A stretch of DNA of 11,062 nucleotides from Nitriliruptoraceae bacterium (GTDB taxonomy: Bacteria; Actinomycetota; Nitriliruptoria; Nitriliruptorales; Nitriliruptoraceae): contig SKNK01000422.1 of the NCBI GenBank assembly GCA_007120565.1, positions 1 through 11,062 on the forward strand, written 5' to 3'. The notes beneath the pieces are model-generated. The model saw only the letters and a list, made by a program, of their open reading frames with translations. It made no database searches and had not been told where the DNA came from. Positions 1-5,949 of this stretch are shown piece after piece. The translations under genes and the position numbers were made by a program. How positions within the stretch are numbered: the first letter of the stretch is position 1; each line of letters begins with the position of its first letter.

Positions 1-297
1 ATCGTCAGCGGGCACAGAGCCATCGGGCACGGAAGCCAAGCGGGAGCCTCTCACACGAAGAAGGTCGCCACGAGCCTGGGGCAGGGGCGGTTGAACACCC
101 CCATCCTACCAGCTGGCACCTCGTCACCGGCGGCGCTGGAACGTCCTGTGGACGGTCGAGACCCCTTACGCGTACCCCACCAGCGGAGATGGGGTCCCTG
201 CGCTCTGACAGCCGTTGAGCCGCAGATCCTCCGTGGAGGAGGGTGGCAACCCCGTGGATGTCTGGCAGCCGTCACCGGTCACCGCAACGGCGTCGAA
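1..297. other. Left-edge stretch with no recognisable gene
   Basis: This stretch lies downstream of the minus-strand operon. The open frames on both strands give Arg/Pro/Gly-rich peptides with no recognisable motif and no ribosome binding site, so I treat it as non-coding. I see no tRNA T-loop or other RNA signature. Two small dyads are present: ACCCCA (174-179) with TGGGGT (190-195), which could be a weak terminator stem for the minus-strand operon but lacks a U tract, and CCTCC-GT-GGAGG (228-239), whose 2-nt centre is too tight for an RNA hairpin. Confidence 0.5.
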
Positions 298-1230
298 CTA
301 GTCGCCTTCGAGGGCATCGATCGTCTTAGGCCAGTCGTCCTTGAGCAACCGTGAGAGGCTGCGATCCGCGAGCAGTTTGCCGTCGGTCTGACACCGCGGG
401 CAGTAGTTGGTCTCGTTGGCGGCGTACCGGATCCGTTGCACCTCGGTTCCACAGTCAGGGCAGGGGTGACCGAACCGTCCGTGGACGGCGAACCCCTCCC
501 GGAACGCGGTGACCTTGGTCGGGAACCCGTCGCCGGTCTGCTCGCGCAGGAGCGCCGTCCAGTCGCGCAGCACCCGCTGGGTCACCTCGTGGAGGCGTGC
601 TACCTCGTCGTCGCTGAGGTGATCGGTCCGACGCACGGGTGATAGCCGGGCGGCATGGAGGATCTCATCGGAGAAGGCGTTGCCGATACCGGCGAAGCGG
701 CGAGGGTCGGTCAGGACCCGCTTCAACGTGCGGCGCTCGAGGCGCAGCCGCTCCGCGAACCCCTCCACCTCGACGTCGAAGGGCTCCACGCCCCCGCGGT
801 CGTGTTCAGCCAGAGCGTCGGGCCCACGGACCAGGTGCATCGAGGCCCGTCGCTTGCTGCCGGCTTCGGTCAACAGCAGCGTTCCTCCCGGCTCGTCGGC
901 GCTGCCTGGTGCCGAGACCTCGATGGCGGCGAGGCCGATCCGGCCTGGTGGCGACGCTCCCGGATCACCCCAGCGCAACCGCCCGGCGATCATCAGGTGG
1001 ACGACGAGGTACCAGGGCTCTGGCTCCCCGTCGGGTACCGAGAGCTGCCACACCAACCGTTTCCCGATGCGGTCGATCCCTTCGATCCGGCTACCGATGA
1101 GCCCATCGATGGGTGGGTCATAGGTGCGGAGCAGACTGACTCCCGTGACCTGCACCCGGGTCACCGTGGCCTCCTGCATGCGAGGATGCAGGGCGGCGAG
1201 GTAGTCCTCGAGGTCGGGAAGCTCGGGCAT
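298..1230 (-). CDS. Fpg/Nei-family DNA glycosylase/AP lyase
   Basis: This is a base-excision-repair enzyme of the Fpg/MutM-Nei superfamily, which removes damaged bases and nicks the abasic site. The protein has 310 residues and begins MPELPDLE, supplying the catalytic Pro2 (Schiff base) and Glu3. Lys57 in GKRLVW matches the conserved catalytic-loop lysine. GIGNAFSDEI (181-190) is the helix-two-turn-helix Asn motif. A C-terminal zinc finger has Cys257, Cys260, Cys277 and Cys280. About 30 residues follow the zinc finger, more than in classic Fpg. The substrate (8-oxoG, FapyG or oxidised pyrimidine) cannot be decided from sequence. The start is ATG, 22 nt after the thioredoxin-like gene stop, without a strong Shine-Dalgarno, so it is probably translated as the last gene of the recF operon. 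I leave the symbol empty because the genome may hold other Fpg/Nei paralogues. Confidence 0.9.
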   Translation of the reverse strand: MPELPDLEDYLAALHPRMQEATVTRVQVTGVSLLRTYDPPIDGLIGSRIEGIDRIGKRLVWQLSVPDGEPEPWYLVVHLMIAGRLRWGDPGASPPGRIGLAAIEVSAPGSADEPGGTLLLTEAGSKRRASMHLVRGPDALAEHDRGGVEPFDVEVEGFAERLRLERRTLKRVLTDPRRFAGIGNAFSDEILHAARLSPVRRTDHLSDDEVARLHEVTQRVLRDWTALLREQTGDGFPTKVTAFREGFAVHGRFGHPCPDCGTEVQRIRYAANETNYCPRCQTDGKLLADRSLSRLLKDDWPKTIDALEGD

Positions 1231-1252
1231 CGGTCAGCTCAGAAGGTCACGA

Positions 1253-1954
1253 TCACGGGTTCTCGGCGAGCTGGTCGGCGAGGTCGCTCAACTGCGCCAT
1301 CGAGATCATGCCCGAGCCACGCCACACCAGGGCTCCGTCGCCGTCGATGGCGACCCAGAAGGGGGTCCCGGACAGCCCGTACGCCGCGGCCGCAGACGAC
1401 GAGGCATCATCGACCAGGATCGGTCCCGGGTAGGCCTCCTCCTCGAACCAGTCCTGCGGTGGCCAGTTCCCGCGGCCACGGTCGTGGTTGGTCGAGACCA
1501 TGACCAGATCGACCTCATCTGGCAGGTTGCCTTCGTTGAGCCACGTGGTCAGGGAGGGCAACTCCTCCTGACAGGCGGGACACCAGGATGCCGCGAATGT
1601 GACCAACTGGGGCCGGCCGGGTCCGCCGATCTCGACGGAGGTTCCGTCGAAGTCCTCCCCGACGACCTGCGGCGTTGGCTGCCCGACCGCAGGATCCTCA
1701 CCCTCCGCATCGTGGGGCGGGAAACCTTCGCCGCTGACCTCCACGTCGCGGGCAACGTCATCCATCGTCGGGATGTCGGCGCGTTCACCGGAGTCCCGCG
1801 CGGTCAGCAACCCGATCACGATCGCGAGGACGACCACCACCACCCCGACGACGATCAGGATGATGCGCTGCTTGCGTTCGGCAGCCTTGCGCGCTTCCGC
1901 GCGGGCGTTCGGGCGCTTCTTCGGCGCCGTCGATCCGGACTTGTTCGTAGCCAC
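1253..1954 (-). CDS. Membrane-anchored TlpA-like thioredoxin-fold protein
   Basis: This is a 233-residue extracytoplasmic thiol-disulfide protein. A basic N-terminus (1-30) precedes one hydrophobic helix (about 31-50), with no lipobox Cys, so it should sit as a type II anchored protein with its domain outside. The thioredoxin fold covers about 90-230, with the active site WCPAC (Cys125, Cys128) in a FAASWCPAC context and the cis-proline loop GTPFW (Pro198). In TlpA/ResA relatives such proteins reduce or oxidise client cysteines, for example in cytochrome maturation. Here the neighbour 18 nt upstream is a DsbB-like oxidase, which suggests it may be the partner that is re-oxidised; that pairing is inferred from context. 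The GTG start has a clear AAGGAG 5 nt upstream. An acidic linker (about 57-90) joins anchor and domain. Confidence 0.88.
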   Translation of the reverse strand: MATNKSGSTAPKKRPNARAEARKAAERKQRIILIVVGVVVVVLAIVIGLLTARDSGERADIPTMDDVARDVEVSGEGFPPHDAEGEDPAVGQPTPQVVGEDFDGTSVEIGGPGRPQLVTFAASWCPACQEELPSLTTWLNEGNLPDEVDLVMVSTNHDRGRGNWPPQDWFEEEAYPGPILVDDASSSAAAAYGLSGTPFWVAIDGDGALVWRGSGMISMAQLSDLADQLAENP

Positions 1955-1972
1955 AGGGACTCCTTGGCGGTT

Positions 1973-2527
1973 CTACGGTGCCGAGGTCGGCTGAGGATCG
2001 TGATCGAGGTCGTCATGGGCATCGCTGCCGGACCGAGCGGCAAGGGTGAGCAGGATGATCGCGAGGAACCCGGTGCCGGCCATCATCGGCAGCGTGAGCA
2101 AGCCGAACTCCTCGACCCATCGCAGGGAGCAGGGTGCCACCGGATCACACACCCCGCCTAGGGCCGGACGTCGCTCGATCACAACGTGCCAGATCGCGAT
2201 CCCCAGCCCGATGGTGGCGATCGGCATCGCCGTTCGCCACACGTCTCGGTCGCGCCGCCAGGTTGCGACACCCAGGATGACAACCAGTGGGTACATCGCG
2301 ATCCGCTGGTACCAACACAGCGTGCAGGGTAGGTACCCCGCAACCTCGGACAACAACAGCGATCCCCCGGTCGCGACGGTCGCGATCGCGGTGGCCGTTG
2401 GCAACGCGGCTTCTCCCCGCAACCACTCGGGGACCCGTCGGGTGACCAGCGCGATCAGGGTGCCGACCGCGATGAGAGCAGCAACCACGGTGAGCACCCC
2501 GAAGATGCGTTCAGCGACAGCGATCAA
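1973..2527 (-). CDS. DsbB/BdbC-family disulfide bond formation protein
   Basis: This is a small polytopic membrane oxidase (184 residues, about four hydrophobic segments near 8-28, 45-65, 75-90 and 100-117, with a further one near 145-165). It would pass electrons from an exported thiol protein to membrane quinone. The family hallmark is PCTLCWYQRIAMYP, giving the redox pair Cys68-Cys71 followed by the conserved WYQR. The second extracytoplasmic pair is Cys127 and Cys133, in a CDPVAPCSLRWVEEFG context typical of the BdbC branch. The start is TTG with a strong GAGGGGA about 5 nt upstream, lying across the stop of the DUF721 gene; I see no better ATG/GTG. It is 12 nt from the upstream gene and 18 nt from the thioredoxin-like gene. 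Its likely client is that neighbour, by context only. Confidence 0.9.
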   Translation of the reverse strand: MIAVAERIFGVLTVVAALIAVGTLIALVTRRVPEWLRGEAALPTATAIATVATGGSLLLSEVAGYLPCTLCWYQRIAMYPLVVILGVATWRRDRDVWRTAMPIATIGLGIAIWHVVIERRPALGGVCDPVAPCSLRWVEEFGLLTLPMMAGTGFLAIILLTLAARSGSDAHDDLDHDPQPTSAP

Positions 2528-2539
2528 CGTCGGTTCCCC

Positions 2540-3166
2540 TCACTCTTCGTTCGGACGATCACGACCCTCGAGAGGGCCGACGACGATCTTGACGTCCCGC
2601 ACCGTCCCTTCGCCGAGCACCGACTCGACGTTCGTTCGCAGTTGGGGGATCATGTAACGCAACTGGGTTGCCCAGACCTGGCTCTCCGCGCGGATGGTCA
2701 ACACGCCCCGCACCAGCCGGAGAGGCTCGCAGCGCGCGGCGAGGTCGGCACCCACGATCTCGTCCCAGCGTGCCCAAGCCGATGCACCACGCAGCCGCTC
2801 ACCCCAGCCACGACGTTCGATGAGCTCGCGCAGGGTCTGATCGAGTTGGGTCGGCGGGGTGACCCGGACCAACCCGTCGGTCTCTTCCTCGGCAACCGTC
2901 CAGTCCTCGTCACCTGGCGGGGCAGGGTCGAAGGAAGCTCGCTCATCCCGTGAGCGCTTGCGGGCCTGTGTTGCCCGCTTGCGCTCGTAGACCCGTTCGT
3001 CGCGATCCGCGGCGATAGCTCGACGATCACGAGCGAGCTGACTCGCAGGCTTCGACGCTCGATCGTTGGCGCCACCAGGTGCCCCGCCTGTCGGACGAGG
3101 TGTACCTGTTCGGTCACCGCGGCGAGGTTGGGAGCCGCTACCTCGCCGTGGGGGTTGTCCGCTCAT
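2540..3166 (-). CDS. DUF721/DciA-family protein (helicase-loading type)
   Basis: This 208-residue protein has two parts. Residues 1-105 are Arg/Gly/Pro/Asp-rich and look disordered. Residues about 106-198 form the DUF721 (DciA) domain: a helix with TLRELIERRGW, then WARWDEIVGADLAARCEP, GVLTIRAES and WATQLRYMIPQL. DciA proteins deliver or activate the replicative DnaB helicase in bacteria that lack DnaC/DnaI; actinobacteria commonly carry DUF721 beside recF. The ATG start overlaps the recF stop as ATGA, implying translational coupling. The domain call is firm. The helicase-loading role is family knowledge, and in actinobacteria the domain order and partner contacts can differ from studied DciA proteins. 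Confidence 0.88.
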   Translation of the reverse strand: MSGQPPRRGSGSQPRRGDRTGTPRPTGGAPGGANDRASKPASQLARDRRAIAADRDERVYERKRATQARKRSRDERASFDPAPPGDEDWTVAEEETDGLVRVTPPTQLDQTLRELIERRGWGERLRGASAWARWDEIVGADLAARCEPLRLVRGVLTIRAESQVWATQLRYMIPQLRTNVESVLGEGTVRDVKIVVGPLEGRDRPNEE

Positions 3167-4353
3167 GCCGCACCTGCCTGCCCTCGAGGTGCGAGTTGGG
3201 TCACCCCATCCTCGATGCGCACATCGACGCGTGCGCCCTCGAGCGGCACGTCTTCCTCGACCGCCGCGGTCACCAGGGTCTGATCGAAGCGATCACACGC
3301 CGCAGCCAGTCGCTCCCGTCGGGAGCGGTCGAGTTCAGCGAACACGTCATCGAGAAGCACGATCGGACGGTCCCCCACCTGGGCGAGGACCTCGAAGGTA
3401 GCCAGCTTCAGGGCCAACGCGAGTGACCATGCTTCGCCGTGCGAGGAGTAGCCGCGGGCCAGCAGGGTGCCGATCGACAGCTCGAGATCGTCGCGGTGAG
3501 GTCCGACCAAGGTCTGGCCGCGAGCTAGCTCGTCCTCGCGGTGCTCCGCGAAGGCTTCACGGAGGGACGCCATGATCGGCGCCGTATCGGGGACCGGGTC
3601 GGCAAGGCCCTCCTGTTCATCTTCGGGGAGGTGGCCGACCACGTCACCCGCAGACGACCGGTAGATCAGGTGGATGCGTTCGGGGCGGTCCGCCAGGTCG
3701 CGGTAGAACCGATCGACGGGGCCAGCCAAGGTTCGGATCGCGGCGACCCGTGCCGCGATGATCTGGGCCCCGTGTCGTACGAGCTGCTCGGTCCAGACAT
3801 CGAGGGTCGCCGCGGCCGCGTCGCGAGCCTCACCACGCAACCCGCGAGCCTGCTTCAGCAGTTGGTTGCGCTGACGCAGGGCACGATCGTGATCGTGTTT
3901 GGCTGCCGCGAAGGCAGGGCGTCGTTGCGCCAGTAGGTCATCGAGGAAGCGACGACGCTCTCCCGGATCACCACGGACGATCGCGACGTCCTCCGGCGCG
4001 AACATCACGACGCGAAGCACCCCGAGCGCATCGGCGGATCTGCGCACATCCTGACCATCCACCTTCGTTCGGGTGCGCCGGCCACTTCCTACCTCGAGCT
4101 CGATGGTCCGGCGGCGACCTTCGTCGGTCGACAACTCGCAACGGATCACCCCGATGTCCTTGCCTGCTCGAACCAGGGGACCGTCCCCCGCCACCCGGTG
4201 GGAACCCCCGGTCGCCGCACGGTAGATCGCCTCGAGCAGGTTGGTCTTGCCTTGACCGTTCGGACCGACCAGTACCGAGACTCCCTCGTCAAGGTCGAGG
4301 GTGACCTGCTCGTACGAGCGAAGGTCGGACAACTCGAGCCGGCGCAGCCACAC
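3163..4353 (-). CDS. recF: DNA replication and repair protein RecF
   Basis: RecF is an SMC-like ATPase that works with RecO and RecR to load RecA at single-strand gaps and helps preserve stalled forks. The 396-residue protein shows Walker A GPNGQGKT (30-37), the GPHRDD motif (284-289), the ABC signature region SSHGEAWSLALALKLA (303-318) and Walker B IVLLDDVFAELD (331-342). The GEAWS signature in place of GQ-R resembles actinobacterial RecF. The region around 145-225 is helical, as expected for the coiled arm. The start is GTG with GGAGAGG 8 nt upstream, 47 nt after dnaN. The stop overlaps the next gene by 4 nt. Length is normal for the family. Confidence 0.97.
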   Translation of the reverse strand: MWLRRLELSDLRSYEQVTLDLDEGVSVLVGPNGQGKTNLLEAIYRAATGGSHRVAGDGPLVRAGKDIGVIRCELSTDEGRRRTIELEVGSGRRTRTKVDGQDVRRSADALGVLRVVMFAPEDVAIVRGDPGERRRFLDDLLAQRRPAFAAAKHDHDRALRQRNQLLKQARGLRGEARDAAAATLDVWTEQLVRHGAQIIAARVAAIRTLAGPVDRFYRDLADRPERIHLIYRSSAGDVVGHLPEDEQEGLADPVPDTAPIMASLREAFAEHREDELARGQTLVGPHRDDLELSIGTLLARGYSSHGEAWSLALALKLATFEVLAQVGDRPIVLLDDVFAELDRSRRERLAAACDRFDQTLVTAAVEEDVPLEGARVDVRIEDGVTQLAPRGQAGAA

Positions 4354-4400
4354 GTCCCTGACCTCTCCAACGCCACCGATGGGCAGCGGGACATCCTCGG

Positions 4401-5513
4401 TCAGCTCACCCGCATCGGCATGAGCAGATAGGCCAGGTCGTCGACCTGACCATCGTCGGCGTGAGGCTTGAGCACCGCGGGCTTGAGACCGTCACGCAAC
4501 TCCACACGGATCTGCTCGGTGCCGCTGGCCTCGAGCCCCGAGAGCAGGAACGCCGGGTTGAACGCGATCGTCAGGCCCTCGCCGTCGATCTCGGCTGGCA
4601 GGGATTCCGCCGCGTCACCCATCTCCTGGTTGGAAGCTTGGAGGTCGACCGAGCCGTCCCCGAAGGTCAGGCTGACCGGCGTGTTCGCCTGGCCCATCGC
4701 GACGATCGCAACGCGCTGCAGGGCTTCGACCAGCCCGGAGCGTTCGACGACCACCGAGGTCTCGTGGGCATCCGGAAGCAGGGCGCGGTAGTTCGGGAAC
4801 GACCCCTCGATCAGCTTGGTGGTCAACCGTCGCTCGCCGAACAGGAAGGAGGCCTGGCCCTCCTCGAGCACGACGGTGACCGATCCCCCGACCTCGGTGG
4901 CCGCCTTGGCTGCCTCCTGCAGCGAACGAGCCGGCACCAAGGCGTTGCCATCAACCGCCTGGTCGAAGGTCAGCGACCGAACCGCGAGGCGGTAGCCGTC
5001 GGTTGCCGCAGCCGTGAGGGTGCCCTCAGCTGCCTCGAGTTGGACGCCGGTGAGGACCGGACGGCCCTCGTCGGTAGCAGCGGCTCTTGCCACCTGGGGG
5101 ACCAGACGGGCGAAGGCGTCGGCTCGGATCAGCCCCTGGGCGGCATCGTCGGCTGGGGCGGCCAGGGTCGGGAAGTCCTCGACCTGCATGCCTCGGACGT
5201 GGAAGGTCGCACGACCGCAGCTGATCTCGATCTGGTCGGTATCGGCCGTCAGCTCGACGGGGGCATCGGGGAAGCGAGCCACCAGCTGTGCCAGCAGCCT
5301 CCCGGGAAGGAGCACCCGGCCGGGCTGGTCGATCTGCACCGGGATGGAGATCTCGGCGGAGACCTCGAGGTCGGTGGCTCGACAGATCAGTCGTCCCTCG
5401 CCGGCCTCGAGCAGGACGCCGGACAGCGCCGGCAGCGACACGCGAGAACCGACGGTCCGCGTGACCCAGGAGATCGCTTCGGCGAACTCCGCTCGTTCAG
5501 CTCGTAGCTTCAC
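4401..5513 (-). CDS. dnaN: DNA polymerase III beta sliding clamp
   Basis: This is the ring-shaped processivity clamp that tethers the replicative polymerase to DNA. The 370-residue protein has the three-fold domain architecture of about 120 residues each. Recognisable landmarks are LPALSGVLLEA (28-38), GRPVLTG (150-156), TDGYRLA (171-177), IEGSFPNYRALLP (235-247) and the C-terminal YLLMPMR (362-368), part of the partner-peptide binding pocket. The start is GTG with GAGGAGAAG just upstream. It lies directly downstream of the DnaA-box-rich oriC spacer, and is followed 47 nt later by recF. No anomaly is visible. Confidence 0.98.
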   Translation of the reverse strand: MKLRAERAEFAEAISWVTRTVGSRVSLPALSGVLLEAGEGRLICRATDLEVSAEISIPVQIDQPGRVLLPGRLLAQLVARFPDAPVELTADTDQIEISCGRATFHVRGMQVEDFPTLAAPADDAAQGLIRADAFARLVPQVARAAATDEGRPVLTGVQLEAAEGTLTAAATDGYRLAVRSLTFDQAVDGNALVPARSLQEAAKAATEVGGSVTVVLEEGQASFLFGERRLTTKLIEGSFPNYRALLPDAHETSVVVERSGLVEALQRVAIVAMGQANTPVSLTFGDGSVDLQASNQEMGDAAESLPAEIDGEGLTIAFNPAFLLSGLEASGTEQIRVELRDGLKPAVLKPHADDGQVDDLAYLLMPMRVS

Positions 5514-5728
5514 GGCGCTTCTCCTCGCTCTGGTCCACAGCCTGATGGTAGTGAGGGGTTAGAAACACTTATCCCGTCACCACCATCGGGGGTGTGGATA
5601 CGGTGGACAACACCGCATCGCCCCTGGTCAGGCCGAGTATGTCTGGGGTGGAGATCCTGTGGGCTGTAAGCGTAGTTATCCACCGACGGGGGAACTACAC
5701 GGAGGTGTTTCCACGTTCGGTGCCTTCC

Positions 5729-5761
5729 GTCCACCGCTGGTCCACGGGTTGTCCACCGGGT
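5729..5761 (+). repeat. 33-bp DnaA-box triplet, copy 1
   Basis: The first copy begins GTCCACCGCTGGTCCAC and ends GTCCACCGGGT. It carries three same-direction DnaA-box-like sites starting at 5727, 5738 and 5749, an exact 11-bp pitch. It matches copy 2 at 31 of 33 positions. The third box, TTGTCCACC, is the strongest of the three. Confidence 0.85.
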
Positions 5762-5827
5762 GGTTGCGTACCGTAGGCGGCGGTTGTCCACCATGACGGC
5801 TTCTGTGTCCACCGGGATCGATGCGTC

Positions 5828-5860
5828 GTCCACCGCTGGTCCACCGGTCGTCCACCGGGT
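5828..5860 (+). repeat. 33-bp DnaA-box triplet, copy 2
   Basis: The second copy lies 99 bp after copy 1 and differs at only two positions (18 and 22 of the unit). Its box-like sites start at 5826, 5837 and 5848, again with an 11-bp pitch. A fourth site, TTACCCACA, follows at 5860 after 12 bp, so this copy extends into a four-site array. Confidence 0.85.
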
Positions 5861-5893
5861 TACCCACAGATACCTGTGGAAGGTGTGGGTAAC
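5859..5893. repeat. Inverted repeat of DnaA boxes TTACCCACA
   Basis: The arms GTTACCCACA (5859-5868) and TGTGGGTAAC (5884-5893) are perfect inverse copies, with a 15-bp centre. A nested dyad CCACAG (5864-5869) / CTGTGG (5874-5879) overlaps the left arm. The arms are DnaA boxes with one change (T to C at position 4), located at the dnaA side of oriC. Confidence 0.75.
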
Positions 5894-5949
5894 TGGACCC
5901 GGGATGGCGGTCGATGGAGGGGTGGATCGGCGGGCGCTGGAGGTGCCGA

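Larger units (their letters stand above)
5514..5949. other. oriC: Probable chromosomal origin oriC (dnaA/dnaN spacer)
   Basis: This 436-bp spacer is packed with DnaA boxes (consensus TTRTCCACA). One-mismatch boxes are TGGTCCACA 5531-5539 (+), GTATCCACA 5593-5601 (-), TTGTCCACC 5602-5610 (-), TTATCCACC 5676-5684 (+), TTGTCCACC 5749-5757 (+) and 5784-5792 (+), and TTACCCACA 5860-5868 (+) and 5884-5892 (-). Weaker sites sit at 5707, 5727, 5738, 5805, 5826, 5837, 5848 (all +) and 5875 (-). The two minus-orientation boxes at 5593 and 5602 abut exactly. A relatively AT-rich patch near 5557-5574 is the best unwinding-element candidate, close to dnaN. Position between dnaA and dnaN matches actinobacterial origins. 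The site function is inferred from box density and location. Confidence 0.9.

Noticed and set aside
1..54. Possible start of a minus-strand gene running off the left edge (GTG at 54)
   Set aside because: Only 18 codons are visible, with no ribosome binding site or recognisable motif.
1538..1553. CCACGTGG core inside the thioredoxin-like gene as a parS candidate
   Set aside because: Only the central 8 bp match; the flanking positions do not form the 14-bp parS palindrome.
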